Below are positions 33,840 to 51,231 of a DNA stretch of 64,000 nt, in pieces. The notes beneath the pieces were generated by a model, which saw only the letters and a program-made list of their open reading frames with translations, had not been told where the DNA came from and did no database searches. Position numbers and translations under genes: made by a program. The stretch's first letter is position 1. Each line of letters opens with the position of its first letter. Origin of the DNA: Enoplolaimus lenunculus (Eukaryota > Nematoda > Enoplea > Enoplida > Thoracostomopsidae). The stretch spans positions 1 through 64,000 of the forward strand of contig JASANG010000539.1 in assembly GCA_030248215.1 (NCBI GenBank). Reading direction: 5' to 3'.

Positions 33840-33866
33840 GACGAAATACAATGCCAGCAGAAGGGG
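33840..33866 (+). other. Possible short first coding exon (MPAEG)
   Basis: An ATG in good context (ATACAATGCC) is followed by five codons and a consensus donor GTAAGT at 33867. The phase is 0, which would match the acceptor at 36607 of the alpha-tubulin gene. A tubulin normally starts MRECI, so joining this exon would add an atypical N-terminal extension. I note it as a candidate only. Confidence 0.15.
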
Positions 33867-34349
33867 TAAGTTTGATCAATTTTATTCCTATAAATTTTTG
33901 AGACAAAACTGAAATGTGAATCATTTAATGTCTTTCTTTAACAGTTTTCGAAAATTCAAATTTTATGTCAAATGCACATTTGTTCTCGCGAGTTCAAATT
34001 TTAGCCTAAACCTTAGCGTAAACTCAAAGCCCATCTTAAGCTTAAGAGAACTTGCGACATTTTGTCGCCCGACAACTTGTCACCCAACCATGATCTAACC
34101 CTAAGCCTAAACCTAAGCATGATGTTAAGCTTAATTGTAATCCTACGCCTAAACCTAAGCATACTGAGTTTCGACAAAATGTCAAGCAAAAAGATACAGA
34201 ATTACAAGTTGTCGGTCGACGAGTTGTTTCAAAAAGCGTGCCGCAATAAGCAAGGTGCTCACAATTACTCAGATACACCGTTTGATACCCAAATATAGGA
34301 AAGGTGTAAGAGCATACATTTATGTCCGCCGCATTTTTTGTTACACATT

Positions 34350-34721
34350 GGTTGGGATTCTGAAACCCTACTTAAGTATAGCTTAGCATTTAAAGTTTTT
34401 GCTAAACAAATACTTAACCAATTTTTCGTTCCTGAAATCGATCTTAAGCTAAGTCGATACTCTAAGTCGCTCAGCGTCGTTTAGCTTGTCATTTATTAAA
34501 TATTTCATCAAACTAATCTTAGTTGATGGGACTCAGAGTGTCACGGGACCCGGTTGACAAACGACGAAGGTAAAATTTCTGACTTATCGTTCTCGCCCAA
34601 CAAAAATGCGTTTATTTCTTTCTGTTAAAAAAGTTAAGTATTAACTTAAGTCTTCGACTTAAGTATATATATTTAAGCACAATTTAAGTAAATACTTAAG
34701 TAAGATTTCAGAAACCCAACC
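34350..34721. mobile_element. MITE with CTTAAGTA-rich inverted ends
   Basis: The left end GGTTGGGATTCTGAAACCCT and CTTAAGTAT is answered by ATACTTAAGTAAGATTTC and AGAAACCCAACC on the right. Both flanks show ATT next to the ends, possibly a 3-bp target duplication. It is 372 bp long without a coding frame. Confidence 0.82.
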
Positions 34722-36606
34722 ATTTAAATATGGACAATGTAGTAGTGAGCGCAATCGTTGTCCCGTCCAAATTGCTACAAACCCATTCGAACCCATAAAT
34801 TTGAAACCGCGGTATGATGGTATGCATAAATCAAATTTAAAGAAAATTCAACACAAACTCAATTTCGTTTGGCCGGCTTCCAAACAATGCAAATATTAAT
34901 AGATTTCGATTATTTTAAAGCAATACTGACAGGGGCGTAGCGAAGATTTCTTTTCGAAAGGACATACTGCGATATAGAACTAACAACTTCATAATAATTC
35001 AAGTTTATTCAAAGTCTGCCAAAAAACAGTTTTTGGGTGGTAGCCAAAATATTTCTGCGGATGATATATTCCCCTTATCCATCCGTTATATACGACCCTG
35101 GTTAGTGAGCAATGTTTACCTCTCTAAATCATTCTTTTCGCTGTAGTTTTCCTCAAACTACACGTGTTTAATCTGTTTATACAGTGTCTGTGCAATTTGA
35201 GTATCATTCCGCAATATTGAAACCTCCGTTACAGTATCAATCGTCACTGCTTAAAATTTGTTAATAGCAGCAATTTGCAAGTTTATATTTTAAATTTTTA
35301 AATTTTCGGCACAATATGTAAAATTTAATTTTGGATCGCTTTCAAATTTCAAATAGTCACTATTGCGGTTCGTTTTGAAGTACTGTAATCATTAAATACT
35401 TTTCGGTGCTATCGAGTGTCAATTGTTTACGCACATTTGACGAGGTTGGCATTTTTTCATGCCATTGAGTTTATCGGCTTTTTGTTAGCTTTGCAGCGAA
35501 TGATCTTGGTACTTGTGAATCTGTCTCAGATTAAGATAAATAATTTCATCAGCGTGTTGTTCGATTCATGGTTGCACAGGTTTGCGACTTGTAATTCAGT
35601 TCAAAGTTTAGTGCAACTGCCGACATCTTATCACAGGATCGTATGGTTATGAGGAACTCTTACGGAAATGAAGTTATTTTGAACACATGAGCGAAATGCA
35701 ACTTATTGCACACGGAATTGCATATTTACAATATGTCTATATTGCGCAGTTTATAGAACAAAGTCGAATGATACGGAATTTTAGTTATCAGTACGGACTG
35801 CAAGTTCTCGAGCTGAGGTCAAATTACTGGTTTAGACGTTTGGCATAAATGTTGGTCAGCCGATGCTCTCATTCGTGGGACAGTTTAATCCTATTTGGTT
35901 CAACTCAGCAAATTCAAATTGCTACCGATGCTATATAAATTGTGGAAATTGCCAATAAAAATTTTTCGCTTTCAACAAAAATTTCTCGGGAGTTAAAAAA
36001 AATCGAATTTTTTGAAACTCAAATTTGGGCGTGCATTGATAAGAGGATGTTTTTACAAGCTCTAAATACGAAAAAAAATATTCAAAATTGGACCTTTTTG
36101 AGCAAACGTCGGTGATTCCGGAGGAAATAAACAAAGAGTCGCAAATTTTAAATACAAATATAAAACATTTTTTGTTTAATTTTCTCCGTAATTCAGGTCA
36201 TCCATCAACGTGAGTCAATTTTCATCAGCCGGAGGTATTGCACAGCTTTAGCCGCACTCTCTTTGGGCATAGTCTGTAGCTAAACAGATATGCAAACTAA
36301 AATTTTGTACACTTCTAGGGTTGAAACTGCCCACACATAGTATTGATTTGTTTGAAATACATTTTGTGGCGGCGTTGAAAAATTCCGCGCTATAAAATAT
36401 TGGAACGCAATCTAGAAGCCAAACACAATTTTAGTACTAAATTTGGACACAAAACTTTGCGGTTACACCTGTCGGTTAATTTAGGCGTTGATGACCGCCG
36501 CCAATTGAATCCTTTAGTGCAATTGATTTTTTTCCATTCATTACCAATAACAGTGTACAGTATGCAACGCATTGCAAACATTAACTTTCATTTTGTTCAA
36601 CGTCAG

Positions 36607-42395
<5,789 letters not shown>

Positions 42396-42572
42396 ACTTA
42401 CGTTATTTTTGCGCAATCAGCATACGTTGTATATTTTATTTTTGTTTGCAACAGGTGCAAAAATTATGAGTTATTAAGATCCTTTGGAAAAAGGTCAGTA
42501 CATGGGTTACTATTTTTGCAAAATGTCATAAATCTTAACAGATATTCTGAATGTTCACGTCACTACATCTAT

Positions 42573-42960
42573 GGCCCGTAGCCAGAGCACGACCTGGCGG
42601 GGCTGAACCCCCCATGGTATAGTTTTAATACCCTAGAAAATTATCAAACCTGCTTGTAAGTCACAGAAAACCCTTGTATGCCGCTCTTTAAACATTTTAG
42701 CGCCCCAGCAAAGTAAGCTGGCTACATCCGCTGATGGTTAAAAAGTTATTCTCAAATGTATATAGCAACAATCAGTAGTTAGTAATCATTAGTTTGTAAT
42801 AGGTTTTTTAACTCACTAATTTGGTACAAGATTAGAGCAAATCATGTGCGAAAAACGTGTTAAACTTTAAGCCTTAGCATTTATTTCTTTGAAATTTTTA
42901 CAAGTCCTGTCACTATCTGGTCATAGGTACTACACACGTTTGAGAATACGGGGCCAGTTT
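42573..42960. mobile_element. Adjacent family G and family H repeats
   Basis: 42573-42728 is a family G copy (GGCCCGTAGCCAGAGC to AAGTAAGCTGGCTAC). 42745-42960 is a family H copy bounded by TATTCTCAAATGTATAT and CGTTTGAGAATACGG. Both lie 3' of the tubulin stop, probably in or near its 3' UTR. AATAAA at 43131 and 43227 are possible poly(A) signals. Confidence 0.7.
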
Positions 42961-43515
42961 CTAACAAATAGACACGCAATCTTCTCTTTTATCCCAGTTA
43001 CGAAATCTAGGAGCCGCTGCCAGGTATGGTACTAAGAAAACAGTATTTCTCGCAATTCGAGGGTGCTCATTATTAAATTTTGGCTTTAATATTAAGGTTA
43101 GGAAAAAATTTTCAATATTATTGCACTGAAATAAATTTCTGAGAACTAATTGTATCGCTTGTTGTTTTATATATTAATGAAATTTCCGTATTGAATTTAT
43201 ATAATTTTTTTGGGTTTTTGGTGTAAAATAAATATTGAAATAATTGTTTAAATATTGATTCGTGAAAATATGAAAATTTATTTATGATAACAGAGAAATT
43301 GGTTTTGCTTCGTCATAAAAAATTCTGAATAATCGGACTAAGTAGGTTATATGCAAAGTAGCAGCTATTTATCTTGTCGATAAGTATAATTTTTGTAACT
43401 TTGTATTGTTATTTTACTGAATATTTTATGTATTTGACGCAAAAATACGATAGTATTTAAAATTAAAGCTACAATCGCTTACAGCTCATATATTGAGCAA
43501 AAGCTTCCAATTTTC

Positions 43516-43659
43516 GGCCCATGTAAAGATCGGGGGCAACACGTTGTTCTGTGGGACTGCAACAGAGTAAGCTTAAGTTTTAGACAAATTTTTTTTGCTT
43601 GGCTTAGGCTTAGAAATATGTTTATATTACCTATTCCGCCTCGGTTCTTTACATTGCAC
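43516..43659. mobile_element. TTAGGC MITE, family A, perfect 8-bp target duplication
   Basis: The element is bounded by the identical octamer CAATTTTC at 43508-43515 and 43660-43667. The ends are GGCCCATGTAAAGATCGG and CGGTTCTTTACATTGCAC. The core is short (GCTTGGCTTAGGCTTAG). Confidence 0.93.
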
Positions 43660-43667
43660 CAATTTTC

Positions 43668-44332
43668 TGAGATGGTAAATCTATGGTCAGGACTGCAGTA
43701 CAAGCACTCCTATTTGATGGCTAGATTTTGCACGGTTTGGTAGAGGACAGAGGAGTCACAAACTTAGGCTTTCTTTGCAACATGCGAAATAGAAAAATTC
43801 AAAGGGCTACGTTTGCTCCGGTTTGGTAGCGAAAATCTAAAGTGTATGATTGGTGAGTAAAACCGGTGAAAGTAGAAAATGCTAAAGTTTCCGTTTTCGT
43901 CGGTTTGGTAGTGGAAAACTGAAGTGCAGGTTTTGTACGCAAACGGGAAAAGTTGAAAATTTAAAAATAAAAACTGGGTTTTTCTGGTTAGTGCGAAAGA
44001 TAGGAACTGTAACGTGTTTTTATATTTTAGTCTGCGATCAAACGGGAGGGCTGCAGACCGGAGAAAATATAGGCTTTTGAATTTTCCAACACAGTATCAA
44101 AGATATTTTAACCAAAATTTAGTCATACAGCAGTGAATTGCTTGGTGTGACTGGCTTGGGGGAGCGATAGCGCTTCATTAGGATCTTATTGAACTTGCAG
44201 TGTTCAGGGGACGGCAGACCCCACCCTGAGAACCCAACGAAAGAAAACTTCTGCGTGGACGAAATTTTCGATTGTGGGGGAAGTTATTCATTGGTCGCCC
44301 GTAGTAAGGTAATTTAGTTACTCATTCTTTCA
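43668..44332. other. Intergenic, loose repeat
   Basis: Between 43730 and 43990 the phrase CGGTTTGGTAG(C/T)G(A/G)AAA recurs about three times at irregular spacing of roughly 80-110 bp, which suggests an old tandem array. No gene was seen. Confidence 0.45.
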
Positions 44333-44690
44333 TCAAGAATAGTACAAATCTGTCACTGTTTTCCAAACTGCGCATAAAATTAACACCAATTTTGTCATCT
44401 TCGCTTTCTGATCACTCATTCTTGTACCTTTACTACTGCAATCGTCAGTAAAATATACGACATATTTCACCTTTTCCTCACTAGTTTCTGGTTGATTTGT
44501 CTGGTTATAGGTGGACGGACCGTTCTTTTTGACCGCTGTTGCGTTTAGAATTTCTGGCAACTGTGATTGAACCGGAAACCATGTTGAAGTTGTCGGTTCT
44601 GACGTCGATGTGGTAGTTGCAGTTGTTGGTTGTGTTGTTACAGTTATAATTGTTGTGGTGGCGGTGGTGGTGGTGGTTGTTGTTGTTGTT

Positions 44691-44737
<47 letters not shown>

Positions 44738-45054
44738 GGTTGTAGTTGTGGTGGTTGCTATTGAAGTTACGGTTGCTGTTGTCGTTGTTGTATTTGTTGT
44801 TGTTGTTCTGATCCTGGCTGATGTACGTCTTGGCATGAGCTGTGCTATGGTAGTGCTCGTTGCTTGTGTTGTTGCGGATGAGCTAATTAACCATATTGGG
44901 ATATGCGTGGCTTCTGGTTCTGGCGTTAAGTCTGTTTTTATTAATATTGTCGAAACCGTGGTTTCAATTGAAGCTGATGATGTTATTCCTGCAGCTGTTG
45001 TTGTTGTTTTTCTTCTTCTTCTTCTTCTTGTTGTTGTCGTTGTCGTCGTCGTCG

Positions 45055-45102
<48 letters not shown>

Positions 45103-45394
45103 TTGTGGTTGTTGTTGTTGTTGTTGTTATTGTTGTCGTCGTCGTTGAAACAGTAGTCTTCCTACGCCGTGGCGCAAACGGTATAACGTTCGCGTCTGCT
45201 TGGTCTGTGTTTCGGTGGATGCTCGTTCTGGCCGTTGTTTCTGTTGTGTGCTCAAGAAATTCTGCTCCCAAGGCTGCGGTTGTCATTTCAATATTGTCTT
45301 CGTCATACTCGTCGGATTCCGTGATCGACGCAAAAGTAGTGTTTGCGCTAGTTTGAAACAATTTGGGACTCTTTGTACACGATTCCTCCCCCAC
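44333..45394 (-). CDS. Thr-rich, mucin-like coding segment
   Basis: A 353-codon minus-strand frame. The ends have ordinary composition: the N-terminal part contains ITESDEYDEDNIEMTT and the C-terminal part SEEKVKYVVYFTDDC. The middle is three tracts of threonine codons (ACA/ACC/ACG) on an AAC-type trinucleotide repeat, with a break rich in Arg, Ser and Ile. The frame's first codon is GTG and it is open further upstream, so this is probably an internal or 3' exon; an acceptor-like CACAG lies near 45433. If real, it would be an O-glycosylated surface or secreted mucin segment. The Val-rich frame on the opposite strand is its shadow. The flanking acidic motifs favour a real gene, but a repeat artefact is possible. 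Confidence 0.42.
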
Positions 45395-45703
45395 ATGCTT
45401 ATAAGGCTTAGGTTTTAGACTTAAGCATAGCTGTGAAGCTGTTGTACACTTCCGACCAACAGTAACAAGTTTAGGCTCAGGCTTAAACGTAGGCTTAGGC
45501 TTCGAAAAACGCTTAGATACCTAAAGCCTAAGCAAAACAATCTATCTTTAGCGAGTTTTTAGCTCAGCGTAAGCTTGGGCCTAAGCCTGCCGTAGTGACC
45601 CAAAGAACGAGATTATAAGGGTTTTCTTTTTGGGCACCGGGAGCATGTATCCCTAAATAGAGTTTGTTTGCAGATATAGTCTACCTTCATAGTGGGACCG
45701 CAT

Positions 45704-46950
45704 TTATTGAGCGAAGCTCGAACACATTTAAGCAATCAAGGTAATATGCAAATTAGTTATTAGCTAACTATTCATTTATCGGTTTTGGGGTTTGTAAGCA
45801 ATTTACTTAGATTCCTGGCACCCAAACACCCTTCAGCCTCCGTAATAATTATTGGAATAATTTAAAAAGTCCTAATTTTGTCTTGTCAATTAAGCAAATA
45901 TGCAAATTAGCTATTACTGTAGTGACCCGAAAAAGAGGGGACTGATATTTATTTGGCCTCTCCAGAGGGTACACCCCTTGTTATTCGGTTACGAACTGTT
46001 ATTTAGTTTTAACCCACGCTCCGCCGCCCTTGCGCTTGACATTTATGGACTCTAATTAGGGTTTAGGGACTCTATCCACTTACGGACTCTTATTAGGGAT
46101 ACGGACTCCTATTGATTCGGACTCAAAATGGGGACCCCCTCTTATTACCCCCCTCGTATTCGGATCAATACAGTAGCTAACTATTCGATAATCGGTTTTA
46201 AAAGTTTGTAGATAACTTGAATAGATTCCTCGCACCAAAAACCCATTATTGCTGAAATTAGATTGCTTGCAACCCTAATAATTAGTGAAATATTGCCAAA
46301 ACGTCTAATTTACGCTTATCAGTTATGCTTATATGCAAATTATTTTAGCTAACTAATCAATTATCGGTTTTAGACGTTTGTAAACAATTTATTCAGATTC
46401 CTCGACCCAGAAACCTTTAGTAAACCCTAATAATTATTGAAATATTTTAAAAAATCTTAATTTTGTCTTGTCAATAAATATGGAAATTAGCTATTAGCTA
46501 AAGATTCAATTATCGGTTTTGGAAGTTTGTGAACAATTTATTCAAATTCATCGCACTTCAATTAATATGGAAATTAGCTATTAGCTAAAGGTTCAATTAT
46601 CGGTTTTGGAAGTTTGTAAACAATTTATTCAAATTCCTCGCACTTGAAAACCTTTAATATTGAAATTATATTGCTTTTAATCTTAATAATTAGTGAAATA
46701 TTGTAAAAAAGTACTAATTTAGGCGTGTAACCTTTGCTAATATGGATGTAACTGTAATAATTAGTGAAAAATGTAGAAAGTACTAATTTAGGTTTAACAC
46801 CCCAGGATAATTGGCGTTCAAACAAAAAATTTATCAAAATCGGTTCAGCCGTTCCTAATATTCATTTCGGACGGACGGACATTCATTTTTTGACCCCAGA
46901 GTACCAAACATAAAACGCTTCGCGATTTTGCTTCGCGCTTCGCTCAATAA
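45704..46950. mobile_element. TIR element with internal tandem repeats
   Basis: TTATTGAGCGAAGC at the left end and CGCTTCGCTCAATAA at the right end are inverted. Inside are about five diverged tandem units with ATTATCGGTTTT, GTTTGTAAACAATTTATTC and CTAATAATTAGTGAAATATT. Near the right end is the phrase ATCAAAATCGGTTCAGCCG followed by GGACGGACGGACATTC, a style common at the ends of invertebrate transposons. A family D MITE is nested at 45917-46173. It has no coding frame. Confidence 0.75.
45917..46173. mobile_element. Family D MITE nested in a tandem-repeat element
   Basis: CTGTAGTGACCCGAAAAAG to TTCGGATCAATACAG, with TA on both sides. Removing it and one TA restores the unit GCTATTAGCTAACTATTC seen intact in sibling repeats, which confirms a 2-bp TA duplication. 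Confidence 0.92.
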
Positions 46951-47077
46951 GTCCTAATTCGAGTCTATAAAAAGACCAAAGCAGAAAAATAACATAGACT
47001 GGTGAAATATGTAACACTCAGGCAACATGTATAAATACTGAAGGCGTCAGTTCCAACTAACATATCGCGAATTAAAA

Positions 47078-47166
47078 ATAGACCTACCCGTAACTGACCA
47101 ACATTGGGGTTCCCTATGGAGAGAGGCTGACAATATAAAGTCCCCATCTTATTCGATTCACTACAG
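47078..47166. mobile_element. Truncated family D MITE
   Basis: Only the right part survives: CCCTATGGAGAGAGGC, then CTTATTCGATTCACTACAG followed by TA. Confidence 0.7.
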
Positions 47167-47232
47167 TAAGCCATTATAAAGGATTAAATGGGGGGGGGGT
47201 AGTGTACATAAGCCCAATGTGGGGTTATAGTT

Positions 47233-47558
47233 TTAAGTTCTGTACGGAAATAGTTTAGCAACCACCGAGTCGACTCCAGGGTGGTTGTTGTTGTTGTTCG
47301 TGAAAAATGGACCGAATCCAGCTTCTGGAGGGGCAGGATTTTGCTCGCCACCATCGTTGCTTTTGTACCGTGATGGATTTTGACGGTCACGGTTTCTACG
47401 TGGTTGGTTTGTTTGGACTTGTCTGTAGAGGTCACGATTTGAAGAGTGAGGTATGCTCTGTCTATCTGATATGCGAGGCTCAAAATGAAATGTCTCTCGT
47501 GTCTGCAGCTTGTCACTTGACGCAATATGTTTGAAGCGATTAGCAGCAATTGTTTGGC
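47233..47558 (-). CDS. Terminal coding exon of an unknown minus-strand gene
   Basis: Read on the minus strand, an acceptor TTCATTTTTAG precedes position 47558. The exon (phase with two leading bases) then stays open for 107 codons to a TAA at 47235-47233. The encoded tail is polar and disordered: it has NRDLYRQVQTNQPRRNRDRQ, an Asn run before HPGVDSVVAKLFPYRT, and no cysteines or hydrophobic segment. Arg/Asn/Gln-rich tails of this kind are common in RNA-binding proteins, but that is a guess. Upstream exons should lie at higher coordinates; those at 52.4-54.0 kb are candidates without proof. Confidence 0.45.
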
Positions 47559-47599
47559 CTAAAAATGAAAAATGAATTTACCTGTTGTTTTGTTTTTAC

Positions 47600-48870
47600 A
47601 AACGCCAGTCACCATTTTGCATCAATCCGTTGGACAGGCTGTGAATTCCTTCCGCCCGTCTGAAACCAGTCACCCCCACCTTTTTACGGCAAATTTGGTG
47701 CGCTGAATTTTCCCAGCGAAAAATTTGGCCTGCATTTTTACCTCGGGCCGAATACCCTTCTCGCAAAAATCGTCCAAGTCCAAATCCCCCCAGGCCGAGT
47801 TTTCTCTCGGCCCTGCCTCAGTTGAATATCAGTTAGTAATTTGGTATTTTCCTCCGTTCCTTAATTTAATTTAAGGTGTAGATAGAGATAACTTTGACCA
47901 TTCCGCCGGATATTTAAAAGATTTAAAATATTGCTCAATTATCATATCATTAAAAATAGCAACACTTTTTGATCGTTTCGCAATCAACTTTTTCAGCAAC
48001 ATGTAAAGCTTTAGGTACAAAAACAATGGCATGAACGGAGCGAAAAACAAAATTTCTAATTGGTATTCAACTGTTGCAGGGTCGGGAGAAATTTTGGCCT
48101 GAGGAGGCTAGGCGAATTTTTGCGGGTAGAAAATTCTACCCAAGGTATAAACGATGGTGAATTTTCCGGGCAGAAACTGCAGCCGGCCGAATTTTAGGGG
48201 AACGATGGATTCAGCCTGCCACACCAATCTGCTTTTAATCGAGTTGGTCTCTTGGCAATTCCTGCGGCTTTGCACTTCATATCATAAATAGACATTTGTA
48301 ATTGTACTAAAAGTTCTTGTGAACTCTGCTATATTCAGGTGCTTACCATTAAAATGGTTTATCTGAAACTCACAATGTGTTTTCTAGCCAAATACTGGAT
48401 CAATAATGCAAGAAAAGGAACATGGGTGCAAAAAATTTGTGCACTCGGCGCAATTTATAAATATTAAAGTATCGAAACATTAGTTTAGCCACGCTTGAAA
48501 AACTTTAAAATTTTGAAACACAAAAAAGTTTCTTAAAATAAGCTAAGTTGTTTCTAGCGATGCGTTCCTGGTTATATTTGAAGCACTTACCATGAAGTTT
48601 TGCAACACACTGGGATACGATTAACGCACATTCGACGAAAGCATTTAAGATCATGACAGCAAGTAGCCTGAAGCCTTAAAATTAGCGAACAGTTTGCAAT
48701 ATGTCACGAACATGTACAAATTAAATTCTCTTTAAATTGTGTCTACTTTTACTGTAAAATTCTGGCAATAGAAAATTTAACAAATAACACTTTTACACTA
48801 GTGGAAGCTATGAATCAAAATAGAAAATTCTTGTGAGCTTTTCTGCAATGAACAGATTGCTAGTTTTGCC
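47600..48870. other. Intergenic or intronic, no exon seen
   Basis: Two related halves, near 47690-47830 and 48075-48200, share CGAATTTT, CCAGCGAAAAATTTGGCC-like and GGGCAGAA phrases in opposite orientation. They look like inverted ends of a decayed element of about 500 bp. No coding exon is supported. Confidence 0.4.
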
Positions 48871-48874
48871 CTAG

Positions 48875-49041
48875 CGAAAATCAAGGGCGAAACGTTTTTC
48901 TGTGGGACTGCAACAGAGTAAGCTTAAGCTTTGGACTATTTTTTTGCTTAAGCTTAGCTGTATGTATATAAGTTCATTCTAACGCTTAAGCTTAGCCTTA
49001 GAAATATGCTTACACTACTGCTACTGCTTAGCTCTATACAT
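48875..49041. mobile_element. TTAGGC-related MITE, family A, decayed
   Basis: The internal family phrases GGGACTGCAACAGAGTAAGC and GCTTAGCCTTAGAAATATGC are clear. Outer ends are diverged (GCCCTAGCGAAAATC and CTCTATACATCGGC). Confidence 0.7.
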
Positions 49042-49384
49042 CGGCTGTGAGTCTTGCGGCCGTGGCTTTACCTTTCGCGGGACGCTACTTCAACAGACCC
49101 CAGATCTTTCACACCATAAGCTTTCATTAGAAGCTTGTTTTCAGGCTTATTAGGTTTAGGAAAAGCGACGCTATCAATGTAGAGAGCATTTTTTACATAT
49201 ATTTTTGCTTTTTTTCTTCTAATTGTTATTGGTTTTTGTGTTACAATTGTTTACCAAATGCCTTATTATTAATTATTAGTATGTTTTATTAATAGATGCA
49301 ATTGTTCAAAATATGTGGGTAGAGAAACTGTTGAATGGCTGCAAATTAGTGATGATCGTTGGATATTTTTTCATACTCTGGATA

Positions 49385-49500
49385 TATACTCATATCCAGA
49401 TATATATGGATATATGGATATATATATGTATGTATGTATGTATGTATGAATGTATAAATACATATATGTATAATATATAAGTGTGTATATATTTCGTTTT
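49385..49500. repeat. TATATGGA / TATG microsatellite
   Basis: A run of TATATGGATATA units followed by six TATG repeats (about 49425-49448). Confidence 0.85.
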
Positions 49501-49859
49501 TGGAAACATTTCGGAGTAGTTTTCACATCCGGCCGGATATTGGGTACCCATTTTGGATGCCAAACTGAATATTACAGATGGATTGTTTCATTTCAATAAA
49601 TTATGGAGCCTGTTTGGATCAAACACATAAATAAAAAAACACCACGGGGGGACATAACAATTTGTTTACGATCAAGAATGGTGAGTACACTATGTTTTGT
49701 AAGTTTTCAACTAAACTTATTCGCAAATTTGCGCAATATTTCAACTGTTTTTTTGGTTCTAAATTGAAAATTTTTGAAGTGACGGTTTATTTGAAGTGCG
49801 TCGCCGCCGGCTACGGACGGCATTGCAAGTCAACAAAATTTTGTTTATAAAAGTTCAGT

Positions 49860-50005
49860 TAGGATGCAATCCGCAGATGTACGGCATTTTGAATGCAATG
49901 TCACACGTTTCCGTACGGCCGCGAACGGTTGCGGAATGTATTGTAATTGCCAAACGGTATAACGCCATCCTGAAGTTTGGTATTGTAAAAAAACTTCAGA
50001 AATGA
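49860..50005 (+). other. Possible coding exon
   Basis: An open segment beginning after an AAAAG acceptor-like site has protein-like composition (GCNPQMYGILNAMSHVSV and a Lys-rich end before the stop at 50005). I do not recognise it, and the acceptor lacks a good pyrimidine tract. Confidence 0.18.
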
Positions 50006-50951
50006 TTGCTATGAGTCGAAGCAGCGTCGGCCCATGTATGCAGTTGTCTTAGTTGAAAATCAGCAGATATATTGCAAGATTTCGTTGCTTTCTTTCTTAT
50101 ATACTCGAATTAAACTAGATCAACTCGTCTCTAGAGTCGGTCCGTATGTTACTATAAAATATGCCCCAAGTGTACCGCACAGTTATGCCGGCATTCTTTT
50201 GAACTTTTCGTAATCCTGGAGTCCATCAAAAGCAATTCAACGATCTGCCCAATGATTATAACATATCAGGTTTGAAAAGCTTTAGTGGAAAATAGTTGCA
50301 AAAGTATTGATTGGGTTTGTAAACAACCGATATATTCGGCAACGTTTTAGTTTTTGTTTTTATAAGACTTTACCTACAAATAACTCTAAGTTTTCAACGC
50401 TCTGGTTATTCTGTTCAGAGGTAAGCGTAAATTATAGAGTACATATTTTGATTTTTCCTACTCGTGTTCATTCGCGGATCCTAGGGTGCCTAGGGGGCGA
50501 TTCCCAGCCAATAGGGTATAAGGTGACCCATCTCGGCGCTGGATATAAAATATCTGTCCCACGCCGATATTGTTTTCTGTTAAATTACTTAGCTAATACA
50601 ATGTTTGTTCATTTGAAAACTTGGACTAAAATTCAAACTCGTTAGCGTTTCATTGAAACGCTGAATTGAACATAAACACGCCGTTGGTGATCATCGCGCT
50701 TATGGTTTTGGTTTTAAAGTTGTTCGCTTTTTACGTTTGCTCAATTTGAGAAATTTGAAATGTTTTTTTAGATTTTATTATAAAATATTTAACCATTTCC
50801 TGTGTAGAGTGTACTATGAGCAACTAAAAACTAATTGCATACTCTACATGCACTCTAATTAGACAACGTACTGAGTTAGACAATATGTGTACATGTAGTA
50901 CAAGATCTCGACACAACTTGAAAGTCCAAGCGAACTCGAGCATCAGGCTAA

Positions 50952-51110
50952 TGTCCATGTAAAGATCATGGGCGGAACGGTTTTCCGTGGCACTGGAATA
51001 GAGTAAACTTAAACTTTATTCTAGTTTTTTGCTTGGTTTACGCTTAATAGACTTAGGCTTACGAATATGCTTATACTTCTGTTCCTCCTCTATTCGTTAC
51101 ATTGGCTCAG
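50952..51110. mobile_element. TTAGGC-related MITE, family A
   Basis: The left end TGTCCATGTAAAGATCATGG and the right end CTCTATTCGTTACATTGGCT frame a short GCTTAGACTTAGG-like core. A SINE-like repeat starts immediately to its right. Confidence 0.78.
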
Positions 51111-51231
51111 GTGGCCTATGCTAAATGCTGATGGTAAACGCCTCCCAAAGGACCCAATAGTGTTCAAATCCTAGCTGGTAAATAAGTATAGGTAGAAATC
51201 GCGAAGTTTCATGCAGGAAATGGTTAAAGAT
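51111..51231 (+). mobile_element. tRNA-derived SINE-like repeat, copy 2
   Basis: It shares with the copy at 22032-22142 GCTGATGGTAAACGCCTC, TGTTCAAATCCTAGC, the AAGTATAGGTAGAAAT block and the tail GGAAATGGTTAA. B box GTTCAAATCC is present. It abuts a MITE on the left. Confidence 0.62.

Noticed and set aside
44610-45356. A 248-codon Val-rich frame on the plus strand.
   Set aside because: It is the antisense translation of the AAC/GTT repeat; the minus-strand Thr-rich frame has non-repetitive, protein-like flanks and is preferred.
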